A model generated the notes under the pieces. That model saw nothing but the letters and a program-made list of their open reading frames with translations, searched no databases and was not told the origin of the DNA. A stretch of DNA of 64,000 nt from Acrocarpospora corrugata (GTDB lineage Bacteria > Actinomycetota > Actinomycetes > Streptosporangiales > Streptosporangiaceae): the NCBI RefSeq assembly GCF_009687845.1, contig NZ_BLAD01000070.1:1-64000 (forward strand). Direction: 5' to 3'. Within the stretch, counting starts at the first letter, position 1, and each line of letters starts with the position of its first letter. This document shows positions 50,779-59,126 of this stretch, one piece after another. The position numbers and the translations under genes were made by a program.

Positions 50779-53619
50779 CTATGGAGCCTGGGTGGGCGTC
50801 GGCTTCACCTCGCTGATCGTGGGCAGGGGCGCGATGGCGTTGTTGACGAACGCGGTCGTCACGGCGGTTCCGGCGGCGATCAGTACGGCGGTGAGGGGGG
50901 CGGCGATGGCGCGGGCGCTGCGCACGCTGCGGACCCGGACCCACGGCTCGGCCGCCAGGTTCAGCAGCCGCCACTCCCAGAAGAGCCCGAGCCCGAGGCA
51001 GACCACGGCCAGGTTGCCCATCGCGAGCAGGGCGCCGATGATCGCTTCGGCCGGCGTGGGCAGCGGCGTGCTGAAGGCGGCCGGATCGGCGGTCAGCGTG
51101 ACGGCGAGCGCGAACAGGTGCGCGGGGATGGTGATGACCACGGCGGCGAGCAGCAGGAACATCGACTTGGTGAGCGGCTGGTCGCCCCGGACCCTGGGGT
51201 AGAAGAAGCCGAAGACCGCGCACAGCAGGGGCGCGATCGACGCGGTCGCCAGCACACCCGGCAGCTCGTCCGGGGCGGTCGACTGGACCAGCCTCGCGGT
51301 GGTGAACGGAATCGACAGCACCAGCCCCACCCCGAAGGCGGTGACCGCTCCCTGCCAGGGCGTGCGGCCGCCGGCGGTGGACAGCGCCAGGTCCGAGTCG
51401 ATCGGCCCGGTGGCGTCGTCGCTCGCCCTGAGCAGGGTCCGCCGCTGCTTCTCGAAGATCGCCATGGACATCTCGCCGGCGGCGATCCTGCTGCGGCCCT
51501 GGCGGAGCAGGTCGGTGAGGGCGGCGCGGGCGAAGCGGCGGTTCACCAGGGCTCTGATCAGGGTCTGGTGCCGCTCGGGGGTGATCTCCGGGCTGGTCTT
51601 CGCCCGCTGGGCGGACGGCCCGGACAGCAGCCACAGCACGGCCAGCCACATGATCACGACGGTGGCCGGGGCCGCGATGTCATTGGCGACCTGGGGCAGG
51701 AAGAGCCCCAGCAGCATCGTGGAGTACGCCTCGCCCTGGAAGACGGCGGCAGCGGACTGCCCCAGTCGTCTGAGCCGGATCAGCAGCAATACGGCGAGGA
51801 GGATGAGGTAGATCAGCGCGATGATGCCGACTGATCCGGAGTAGAGGTAGAACTCCGCCGGGACGGTGTAGCCGGAAAAGAAGTGCGATGAGGCCGTAGC
51901 CAGGCCGACGCCGATGATCAGAGTCAGGGCCGCTCCCGACCATAAGATCGCGCGCCCCGGCCACCGGCCGGTGGCCACCGCCAAACCCGCCACCAGGAGC
52001 ACCATCAGTTCCAGGCCCATGATCAGGGTCATCGCCTCGTACCCGGGCGCCAGCCCCTCCAGGCCGACCCGGATGGTGAGCAGAATCCCAGTCCCCAGCA
52101 GGATGGCCGCGAGCACCGGCGCGTACGGGCGCGCCCGCCGGAACGCGGTCACCCCGACCGCGGCCGCCGGCAGAACGGCCCACCACCAGGGAGCGATCGA
52201 CAGGAGCAGCAGACCGGATCCGATCAGGACGGCCCCGATCAGCCCACCCGCGATCGACAGCAGGCCGATCGTCGAACCGGGCCAGGGCGGGGGACCGACC
52301 CGCCGGGCGGCCATGATGAGGGCGAGAACGGGCAGGCCGGTCAGAAGCAGCCCGATCAGCGGCAACTCCAGCGGCGGCGGCGGGCTGAAGCCAAGACCGA
52401 CCAGATAGAAGACCAGGAACCAGAGCACGAGGAACCGGTTGTCCCAGCGTCTCCACCAGGCCGCCCCGAACGACCGCGCGAACGTCCAGACCAGCACGGC
52501 GATCACCAGCACCGCGAGAGCGTTGAACGCGGCTGTGGTCACCCACCATGGGCCGTCCGTGGCTTCCGTGGGATTGGAGAAGACGTAGCCGGACGCATCT
52601 CCCGCGAGGTAGGCGGCCGCGGCCCCCGACCCGGGCGTGCCCGTGCCGAAGGCGACTCGGGTGACCTGGGTTCCGTCGAACCGGAGGTTTTCGCGGTCCT
52701 GCGCCGAAGGCGCCGCGCCCGTCACCCCCCACAGCGTCAGGCCGGGCGCGGCCACGATGATCTCGTGGGTGGCCGGGCGGGAGACCGAGCCATCGGGTGC
52801 GGGGGGCCAGAACGCGACTCGGCAGATCCGGGCGCCGATCCCGCCGGACAGGCCGTAACCGACCCCGGTCGCCGTGACGACGAACTGGCCGGAGTCGGGG
52901 TCGACCCGGAGCACCGGCATCTCGTACTCCACCGGGAGGTCCTGGCCGCCGGTGTACGTGTCCACTTCGCCGAGTCTTATCGTCAGGAAGTCGGTCGGCG
53001 TGTCCAGGGCCGCGCCGGCGCGCAGCAGGGCCGCGTCCGGGTCGTCGGCGCGCAGCCGCCATTCGTGGGTGACGGCGACCTTGACGTAGGTCTCGTTCTC
53101 GAGCTCCAAAGAATAGGCCCGATACGCCGCTTCGACCTCGTCCCTGGCCGGGGTGGTCAGGGTCACTCGCGTGACGGCGGCCAGCCCGCGGCCGGGTGTG
53201 ATCCCGCCCGGCGGCGGGATCACCTGGAACATGGCGCTGCCGGAGTCGCCAGTCTCGTCGCAGGTCGCGCGCATCTCATAGATGCCGGGCGGGATCCGGG
53301 AGTCCACGTCGACGAGTCCGGTCGCCGGGCCGTCACCGGTCGAGGTATCCAGGCTGGGCGTGTAGGTGAGGATCGGCGACACCGCCGTCGCCGTCTGCCC
53401 CCGGCAGGGCGCGGTCACCGTAATCTGGGAACCGGGCTGGACCTTCGCGGGACTCAGGACGATTTTCAGTGGTTCTACGGAGACTTCGGGCTCCGCGAGC
53501 TCTTCGGATTCGGCCGCCGGTGGGGGCGAGGGGAGCCGGAAGACCGCCACCGCCTCGGCGGTCACGATCAGGGCGATGGCCGCGGCGACGATCAGAAGCC
53601 GGGCAGGCGGTTTCCGCAC
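50779..53619 (-). CDS. Large multi-span membrane protein of unknown function
   Basis: 946 residues. A signal-like first helix (7-27) is followed by about 330 extracellular residues with beta-sandwich character (PGSQITVTAPCRGQ, PGIYEMRATCDETG: two Cys pairs), then roughly ten to twelve membrane helices with a cytoplasmic loop around 680-750 (RALVNRRFARAALTDLLRQGRSRIAAGEMSMAIFEKQRRTLL) and a short Pro/Thr tail. I do not recognise a family. It lies 45 bases after kce on the same strand, so it may be co-transcribed with the lysine genes; a transport or sensing role is a guess. Confidence 0.8.
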   Translation of the reverse strand: MRKPPARLLIVAAAIALIVTAEAVAVFRLPSPPPAAESEELAEPEVSVEPLKIVLSPAKVQPGSQITVTAPCRGQTATAVSPILTYTPSLDTSTGDGPATGLVDVDSRIPPGIYEMRATCDETGDSGSAMFQVIPPPGGITPGRGLAAVTRVTLTTPARDEVEAAYRAYSLELENETYVKVAVTHEWRLRADDPDAALLRAGAALDTPTDFLTIRLGEVDTYTGGQDLPVEYEMPVLRVDPDSGQFVVTATGVGYGLSGGIGARICRVAFWPPAPDGSVSRPATHEIIVAAPGLTLWGVTGAAPSAQDRENLRFDGTQVTRVAFGTGTPGSGAAAAYLAGDASGYVFSNPTEATDGPWWVTTAAFNALAVLVIAVLVWTFARSFGAAWWRRWDNRFLVLWFLVFYLVGLGFSPPPPLELPLIGLLLTGLPVLALIMAARRVGPPPWPGSTIGLLSIAGGLIGAVLIGSGLLLLSIAPWWWAVLPAAAVGVTAFRRARPYAPVLAAILLGTGILLTIRVGLEGLAPGYEAMTLIMGLELMVLLVAGLAVATGRWPGRAILWSGAALTLIIGVGLATASSHFFSGYTVPAEFYLYSGSVGIIALIYLILLAVLLLIRLRRLGQSAAAVFQGEAYSTMLLGLFLPQVANDIAAPATVVIMWLAVLWLLSGPSAQRAKTSPEITPERHQTLIRALVNRRFARAALTDLLRQGRSRIAAGEMSMAIFEKQRRTLLRASDDATGPIDSDLALSTAGGRTPWQGAVTAFGVGLVLSIPFTTARLVQSTAPDELPGVLATASIAPLLCAVFGFFYPRVRGDQPLTKSMFLLLAAVVITIPAHLFALAVTLTADPAAFSTPLPTPAEAIIGALLAMGNLAVVCLGLGLFWEWRLLNLAAEPWVRVRSVRSARAIAAPLTAVLIAAGTAVTTAFVNNAIAPLPTISEVKPTPTQAP

Positions 53620-53664
53620 CTGTCGATCATGATGTCACCCCGGTCGCCGCGTCCAGGCCTGCTG

Positions 53665-54498
53665 TCAACCGTTACCGGTGGGGAGCCCGAGGAAAGCGCG
53701 GGCGGTGGCGGTGTCCATTGGCGGGCGCTGGGCGAGGGTCGCCGCCGCGGCGGCCCTGGTCACCAGTTCGGCGTTGTCCCGTACCGGCCGCCCCTTGGCG
53801 AAGGTGAGGGTGTCCTCCATGCCGACGCGCAGGTGGCCGCCCGCCGCGAGGGCCGCCAGCAGCACCGGCACCGAGGTCCTGCCGATCCCGGTGGCGGACC
53901 AGGTCGCGCCCTCCGGGAGGGCTCGCAGGGCGGCGGCGACGGTGGGGAGGTCGCCGCCGAAGCCGCCGGGGACGCCCATCACCAGGTCGCAGTGGATCCG
54001 GCCGCCGCGTGGAGGGCCGTACGTCGCGAGCAGGCGGTTCAGCGCGGCGATGTGGCCGAGGTCGAAGAGTTCGAATTCGGGCACGACGCCCTTCTCCTGG
54101 GTGGCCTGGTAGAGGTCGGTCATGAAGCCCCACGGGTTCATGAAGACGTCGTCGCCGAAGTTGACCGTGCCGCAGGTGAGGGAGCACGCGTCGGGGGCGG
54201 CGTCGAGCACGCGCAGCCGGGCCTCGTACGGATCAGTGACCGCGCCGCCGGTCGAGAGCTGCACGATCAAGGACGTGTGGGCGCGCAGAGCGGCCACCGT
54301 GTCCTTCAACCGGCCCAGATCCAGGGTGGGCCGGGCGTCGTCGTCGCGGATGTGCACATGGATGACCGCCGCGCCGGCCGCCTCGCAGGCGACGGCGGCA
54401 GCCACCAGCTCGTCCAGGGTGACGGGGAGGGCGGGGGTGCTGGCCTTGTCCGCCTCCGCTCCGGTGGGAGCGACGGTGATGAGGGTCGCGGCAGTCAT
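53665..54498 (-). CDS. kce: 3-keto-5-aminohexanoate cleavage enzyme (BKACE family)
   Basis: 277 residues of the beta-keto acid cleavage family. The zinc-site histidines are in VIHVHIRDDDARP, with LIVQLSTGG and SLTCGTVNFGDDVFMN after it, and GGRIHCDLVMGVPGG containing further conserved residues. Kce condenses 5-amino-3-oxohexanoate with acetyl-CoA to give 3-aminobutyryl-CoA and acetoacetate. The divergent kdd-kamDE-kal genes make the specific assignment strong, since BKACE homologues alone have varied substrates. Confidence 0.9.
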   Translation of the reverse strand: MTAATLITVAPTGAEADKASTPALPVTLDELVAAAVACEAAGAAVIHVHIRDDDARPTLDLGRLKDTVAALRAHTSLIVQLSTGGAVTDPYEARLRVLDAAPDACSLTCGTVNFGDDVFMNPWGFMTDLYQATQEKGVVPEFELFDLGHIAALNRLLATYGPPRGGRIHCDLVMGVPGGFGGDLPTVAAALRALPEGATWSATGIGRTSVPVLLAALAAGGHLRVGMEDTLTFAKGRPVRDNAELVTRAAAAATLAQRPPMDTATARAFLGLPTGNG

Positions 54499-54543
54499 GT
54501 GCCAGATATTGCCTGCTGGGGATGGGGTGGGACAAGATGTTTC

Positions 54544-54561
54544 CCTGAGTCGAGACTCAGG
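54544..54561. promoter_or_regulatory. Palindromic operator between kce and kdd
   Basis: CCTGAGT-CGAG-ACTCAGG is a perfect 7-4-7 inverted repeat in the 93-base divergent promoter region, 31 bases upstream of kdd and 46 from kce. It is well placed to control both halves of the lysine pathway. No regulator gene lies in the cluster within the window. Confidence 0.65.
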
Positions 54562-54591
54562 AATGGCGGATCGGCGTGAGGACGGTGAGTG

Positions 54592-55629
54592 ATGCGAGAA
54601 GCCCGCGTTTCCCGTGAAGATGGCGGGTGGACCGCCTCACCGGTGGGCCTGCACCGGGTGCTGGCCCCGACCGGCGTGCTGCCGCAGGCGGCGGAACGCC
54701 TGGACGCCTCGCCCGAGTTGTGGCCGGGCGAGGTGCGGATCCGGGTCGAACGCCTCAACCTGGACGCGGCTTCGTTCCGCCAGCTGTCCGACCAGTACGG
54801 CGACGCCATCAAAGCCGAGGTCCTCGCGATCATCGAGTCGCGCGGCAAGATGCACAACCCGGTCACCGGCTCCGGCGGCATGCTGGTCGGCGTCGTCGAC
54901 GAGGTCACCCCGGACTCGCCGCTCGGGCTGAAGCCGGGGGACCGGGTGGCCACCCTGGTGTCGCTGACGCTCACCCCGCTGCGGATCACCGACGGGCTCG
55001 CCCGGTGGGACGGCAGATCCGAGCAGGTGCCCGCCGAAGGGCACGCGATCCTGTTCGCCCGCTCGATCGCCGCCGTACTCCCCGGCGACCTGCCGGTCCC
55101 GCTGGCGCTGTCGGTCATGGACGTCTGCGGCGCGCCCGCGCTCACCCGCCGGGTGGTGAAACCGGGGTCGGCGGTCGCGGTGATCGGGGCGGCCGGGAAG
55201 AGCGGTTCGCTGTCGCTGGCCGCCGCCCGCCGGGCCGGGGCCGCCCGGCTGGTCGGCGTGGTGCCGCACGCGCGCGAGGCCGAGGCGCTGACCTCGGCCG
55301 GGCTGGCCGACGAGGTGGTCATCGCCGACGCGCGCGATCCGGTCGCGCTCGCGGCGGCCGTCGGCGCGCCCGTGGACGTGACCGTGGTCTGCGTGGACGT
55401 GCCCGGCTGCGAGCACGGCTCGATCCTGGCCACCCGGGACGGCGGGACGGTGATCTTCTTCTCGATGGCGACCTCGTTCAGCGCGGCGGCGCTCGGCGCG
55501 GAAGGGCTCGCCGCCGACGTGACCATGCTGGTCGGCAACGGCTACACGCCCGGCCACGCGGCGCTCGCCCTGGACCTGTTCCGCACGTCCGCGGGCGTGC
55601 GCGCCCTGTTCGAGGGGAGGCACGCGTGA
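54592..55629 (+). CDS. kdd: L-erythro-3,5-diaminohexanoate dehydrogenase
   Basis: 345 residues. It resembles the Kdd family: GLHRVLAPTGVLPQAAERLD at the start, GKMHNPVTGSGGMLVG, GDRVATLVSLTLTPL, and an NAD-binding AVIGAAGKSGSLSL near 200. It oxidatively deaminates 3,5-diaminohexanoate to 5-amino-3-oxohexanoate and ammonia. ATG 54592 is the usual start; GTG 54589 is also in frame. The stop overlaps kamD (GTGA). Confidence 0.92.
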   Translation: MREARVSREDGGWTASPVGLHRVLAPTGVLPQAAERLDASPELWPGEVRIRVERLNLDAASFRQLSDQYGDAIKAEVLAIIESRGKMHNPVTGSGGMLVGVVDEVTPDSPLGLKPGDRVATLVSLTLTPLRITDGLARWDGRSEQVPAEGHAILFARSIAAVLPGDLPVPLALSVMDVCGAPALTRRVVKPGSAVAVIGAAGKSGSLSLAAARRAGAARLVGVVPHAREAEALTSAGLADEVVIADARDPVALAAAVGAPVDVTVVCVDVPGCEHGSILATRDGGTVIFFSMATSFSAAALGAEGLAADVTMLVGNGYTPGHAALALDLFRTSAGVRALFEGRHA

Positions 55630-57155
55630 GCAAGCTGGGCCTGGACCAGGAGGTCGTGGCGAAGGCCCGGCGGCTGGCGGCGCGGGCGGCCGAGCCGATC
55701 ATCGAGATGGCGCGGACGCACACGACCGTGTCGGTGGAGCGCGCGGTGCTCCGGCTGGCCGGGGTGACGGGGGCGGACGCGGACGGCACGCCGTGGGTGA
55801 ACCGGATCGTGGACGCGGTGCGGGCGCAGGTCGGCCTGGAGCGGGGGATCGCGCTGCCGGTGTTCCACGCGTTGCGGGAGCACCAGGATCCGCGGGAGCT
55901 GGTGCGGGCGCGGTTCGAGGTGCCGGCGGGGGCGCAAGCCGTACGGGCCGGGAAGCGGGCGCGGGAGGCGGTGGCGCGCGGGATCGCGCGGATCGACGCG
56001 AACCGGGCGGACCGGGATCGGCTCCTGGGTAAGCATGGGAATCCGGACATGCCGTGGATCTATCTGATCGTGGCCACCGGGGACATCTACGAGGACATTC
56101 CGCAGGCGCAGGCCGCCGCCCGGGAGGGGGCCGACGTGATCGCGGTGATCCGGTCGACCGGGCAGTCGCTGCTGGACTTCGTGCCCGAGGGCGCGACCCG
56201 CCAGGGGTACGCCGGGACGTACGCCACGCAGGAGAACTTCCGGCTGATGCGGGCCGCGCTGGACGAGGTGTCCGGGGAACTGGGGCGGTACGTCCGGCTG
56301 ACCAACTACGCGAGCGGGCTGTGCATGCCCGAGATCGCCACGCTGGCGGGGCTGGAACGCCTCGACATGATGCTCAACGACTGCATGTACGGCATCATCT
56401 TCCGCGACATCAACCCCAAGCGGACCTTCATCGACCAGCGCTTCTCCCGGCAGATCCACGCCCGCGCCGGGATCGTCATCAACACCGGCGAGGACAACTA
56501 CCTGACCACGGCGGACGCGGTCGACGCCGCGCACACCGTGATCGCCTCCCAGCTGCTCAACGAACGTTTCGGCCACGAGGCGGGGCTGTCGGACGCGCAG
56601 CTCGGCCTCGGCCACGCTTTCGAGATAAATCCGGACCTGCCGGACTCGTTCAGGCTGGAGCTCGCGCACGCCCAGCTGGTCAGGGAACTCTTCCCGGACG
56701 CGCCGCTCAAGTACATGCCGCCCACCAAGCACATGACCGGCAACATCTTCGCCGGCTACCTGCTGGACGCCTTCTTCAACCTGGCCGGCGTGCTGACCGG
56801 CCAGTCGATCATCCTGATCGGCATGATGACCGAGGGCATCCACACCCCCTGGCTCTCCGACCGCGACCTGGCCCTGGAGAACGTCCGGTATGTCCGCCGG
56901 GCCGCGGGCGCGCTCGCCGAGGACTTCCATCCCGCCCCCGGCGGCTTCACCGTCGAACGCGCCAGGCAAGTGCTCTCCGAAACCGTCGACCTGCTCGGCC
57001 GGGTCGCGGACGACGGCCTGCTCACCGCCATCGCCGACGGCACCTTCGGCGTCACCCGCCGCCCCGCCGACCGCGGCAAGGGCCTGGACGGCGTGATCGA
57101 ACAGGCCGACGGCTACTACAACCCGGCCACCGAGATCCTTGAGGAGCGCCCGTGA
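55626..57155 (+). CDS. kamD: Beta-lysine 5,6-aminomutase alpha subunit
   Basis: 509 residues, full length for KamD. Visible motifs are the N-terminal EPIIEMARTHTTVSVERAVLRL, PWIYLIVATGDIYEDIPQAQAAA, VIRSTGQSLLDFVPEG, LNDCMYGIIFRDINPKRTF and KYMPPTKHMTGNIF. The alpha subunit holds most of the TIM barrel that binds adenosylcobalamin and the PLP ring. Together with KamE it shifts the terminal amino group of beta-lysine from C6 to C5. GTG start overlaps kdd, stop overlaps kamE. Confidence 0.95.
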   Translation: MSKLGLDQEVVAKARRLAARAAEPIIEMARTHTTVSVERAVLRLAGVTGADADGTPWVNRIVDAVRAQVGLERGIALPVFHALREHQDPRELVRARFEVPAGAQAVRAGKRAREAVARGIARIDANRADRDRLLGKHGNPDMPWIYLIVATGDIYEDIPQAQAAAREGADVIAVIRSTGQSLLDFVPEGATRQGYAGTYATQENFRLMRAALDEVSGELGRYVRLTNYASGLCMPEIATLAGLERLDMMLNDCMYGIIFRDINPKRTFIDQRFSRQIHARAGIVINTGEDNYLTTADAVDAAHTVIASQLLNERFGHEAGLSDAQLGLGHAFEINPDLPDSFRLELAHAQLVRELFPDAPLKYMPPTKHMTGNIFAGYLLDAFFNLAGVLTGQSIILIGMMTEGIHTPWLSDRDLALENVRYVRRAAGALAEDFHPAPGGFTVERARQVLSETVDLLGRVADDGLLTAIADGTFGVTRRPADRGKGLDGVIEQADGYYNPATEILEERP

Positions 57156-57934
57156 CCATCTCGGTCGACACGATCAAACAGATCATCCGCCCATACGGCG
57201 ACACGACCGGCGACGCCATGGTGCAGGTGTCCTTCACCCTGCCCGTCCCGCAGGGCCCCCGTGCGGAGTCGGCCGCTCTGCAGCTGGCGGGAAAGATGGG
57301 TCTAGAACCGGCCAGCGTCGTCCATACCAAGGCGATGGGCCCGGACTTCACGTTCTTCATCGTGTACGGGAAAGTCACCCACCTCATCGACTACGCCGGC
57401 ATCGTCGTCCCCGAAGGCCGCGAGTACGAGTTGCTCACGCCCCAGCAGGTCAACCTGGCCATCAGGAGTGTGCTGGGCCGCAAGCTCGTGGTGGTGGGGG
57501 CGTGTATCGGCACGGACGCGCACACGGTCGGCATCGACGCGATCCTCAACGTGAAAGGGTTCGCGGGGGAGAAGGGCCTGGAGTACTACCGCGAGATCGA
57601 AGTGCACAACCTAGGCGCCCAGGTCGAAGTGGACGAACTGGTCGCGCACGCCAAGGACGCGAACGCGGACGCCGTGCTGGTCTCCCAGGTGGTGACGCAG
57701 AAGAGCGCGCACATCCACAACACCAAGCAGATGGCCGGGGCGTTCACGGACGCCTACCCGACCTCGCTGACCGGCGGGCTCGGCCGCCCGCTGCTGGTCG
57801 TCGGCGGCCCGAGGTTCGACACGGTGTCCCCGTCCGACCTGGGCGTGGACCGCATCTTCGGGAAGGGAACCACACCGGGCGAAGTGGCCAGTTACCTGGT
57901 GGCCGCGCTGATCCCCACCTGGAGCCCGGCATGA
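57152..57934 (+). CDS. kamE: Beta-lysine 5,6-aminomutase beta subunit
   Basis: 260 residues. The cobalamin-binding motif DAHTVG gives His124 as the lower cobalt ligand, and Lys135 (NVKGF), 11 residues later, matches the PLP Schiff-base lysine (His133 and Lys144 in the clostridial enzyme). The rest follows the B12-binding fold, with VLVSQVVTQKSAHIHNTKQM and LLVVGGPRF. GTG start and ATGA stop overlap the neighbours, keeping the subunits in balance. Confidence 0.95.
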   Translation: MTISVDTIKQIIRPYGDTTGDAMVQVSFTLPVPQGPRAESAALQLAGKMGLEPASVVHTKAMGPDFTFFIVYGKVTHLIDYAGIVVPEGREYELLTPQQVNLAIRSVLGRKLVVVGACIGTDAHTVGIDAILNVKGFAGEKGLEYYREIEVHNLGAQVEVDELVAHAKDANADAVLVSQVVTQKSAHIHNTKQMAGAFTDAYPTSLTGGLGRPLLVVGGPRFDTVSPSDLGVDRIFGKGTTPGEVASYLVAALIPTWSPA

Positions 57935-58320
57935 AGGTCACCCATCGGCGGTATGTCCCGTATTCGCACGCGCACTACGGCGGGTCACTGGTGGACGGCG
58001 CGTACGTGCTCGGCCTGTTCGGGGACGTCGCCACCGAAGTGTGCGTGCGGCTGGACGGCGACGAGGGACTGTTCGCCTCGTACTCGGACGTGCGGTTCCT
58101 CGCGCCCGTCCGGGCCGGGGACGTGATCGAGGTGAGCGCCGAGGTGACCAGGGTCGGCAACCGGAGCCGGACGCTGGCCTTCGAGGCGCTGGTGGTCTGC
58201 CGGGCCAGGCCCGACCGGTCCGAGTCGGCGGCGGAGGTCCTGGAACCCCCGATCGTGGCGACGACGGCGACCGGGGTGGTGGTCGTCCCGGTCAGTCCTC
58301 CTCCATCGCCTCGGCCTTGA
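57931..58320 (+). CDS. kal: 3-aminobutyryl-CoA ammonia-lyase
   Basis: 129 residues with the hot-dog-fold Kal pattern: RRYVPYSHAHYGGSLVDGAYVLGLFGDVATEV at the start, FLAPVRAGDVIEVSAEVTRVGNRSRTLAFEA in the middle. It eliminates ammonia from 3-aminobutyryl-CoA to give crotonyl-CoA, the last dedicated step of the pathway. The C-terminus (PPSPRP) is longer than usual and its last 29 bases overlap the convergent SHOCT gene. Confidence 0.9.
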   Translation: MKVTHRRYVPYSHAHYGGSLVDGAYVLGLFGDVATEVCVRLDGDEGLFASYSDVRFLAPVRAGDVIEVSAEVTRVGNRSRTLAFEALVVCRARPDRSESAAEVLEPPIVATTATGVVVVPVSPPPSPRP

Positions 58321-58945
58321 GGCGGTCGAACTCCGCCGCCGAGATCGCGCCGGAGCCGCGGAGCGCGTCCAGTTGCGTCAGCCGCTGGATCCGGGCGTCG
58401 GACGCGGTCCGCGGATAGGACATGCTCGCCGCGACGGTACGGAGGTCGTCGAGGATGACCGGGTCGCCGGGCCGCGCCGGGTCGTACGCGACGGTGACCG
58501 TGGCGCCCTGCGGGACCCGGCTGAGCGTGCGATGCCGGAACTCCAGGCCGGGCACGTCCGGCACCCGCAACGTGAGACGCCACAGCGGCTGCCCGTTGAC
58601 CCGGGTCCCCGTCGCCTGAGCCGTCACCACGATCGCCTGCGCCGGGATGCCGTGCTCACGCAGGTAGTCCTCCCGCCGGCCGCGCCTGATCCAGCGGACC
58701 GCCAGCCAGAGCGCGACCGCCAGCGCGACGCAGCCGATGACCAGGAACACGATCCCGACGATCATGTTCGTGGTCTCGCCCTCCAGGCAGGTGCTCGTCC
58801 GGCCGCGGCTGTCCACGCAGGCGTGACTCGTGTCCGGGTCGTCGAACGCCAGCCACCGGTAGGTGAAGTACGCGCCCACCGGCAGGCTCCACGCGACCTG
58901 CACGAGGATGGCGACCACGATCCAGAAGCGGGCTTTCCTTGGCAT
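58292..58945 (-). CDS. Membrane protein with C-terminal SHOCT motif
   Basis: 217 residues: a first helix (8-28), an extracellular loop with two Cys (SHACVDSRG, STCLEGE), a second helix (60-85), a cytoplasmic beta-rich domain (PAQAIVVTAQATGTRVNGQPLWRLTL, DUF3592-like) and a SHOCT motif (RIQRLTQLDALRGSGAISAAEFDRLKAEAM). SHOCT tails are thought to be interaction modules. The function is unknown. Convergent with kal. Confidence 0.85.
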   Translation of the reverse strand: MPRKARFWIVVAILVQVAWSLPVGAYFTYRWLAFDDPDTSHACVDSRGRTSTCLEGETTNMIVGIVFLVIGCVALAVALWLAVRWIRRGRREDYLREHGIPAQAIVVTAQATGTRVNGQPLWRLTLRVPDVPGLEFRHRTLSRVPQGATVTVAYDPARPGDPVILDDLRTVAASMSYPRTASDARIQRLTQLDALRGSGAISAAEFDRLKAEAMEED

Positions 58946-59084
58946 GCGGGCAGCCTAGTTCGCCCGAATATCGGAGCGGAAGTCGCGTCGTGTTCCGGTC
59001 GTGTATACGGAGGGTGGTGTAGTGGAGGTCCCACAAGAACCCTCGCGGATCTCTGTGAGTTCGCTCGGGGTGTGGCGGGCCAAG

Positions 59085-59117
59085 TTACGGTAGCGTAGGT
59101 TACGAATTCGTAGGTTA
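59085..59117. promoter_or_regulatory. Tandem operator of the desaturase gene
   Basis: Two adjoining 15-mers, TTACGGTAGCGTAGG (59085-59099) and TTACGAATTCGTAGG (59100-59114), differ at three positions; the second contains the 12-bp perfect palindrome TACGAATTCGTA (59101-59112). They end about 10 bases before ATG 59127, so binding would block transcription or initiation. The style is that of TetR-type fatty-acid regulators, but no regulator lies nearby. Confidence 0.6.
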
Positions 59118-59126
59118 GGGGTAAAA

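Noticed and set aside
54499-54591. A lysine or cobalamin riboswitch in front of the lysine genes
   Set aside because: Only 93 bases separate the two divergent start codons, too short for either riboswitch, and no conserved core is seen.
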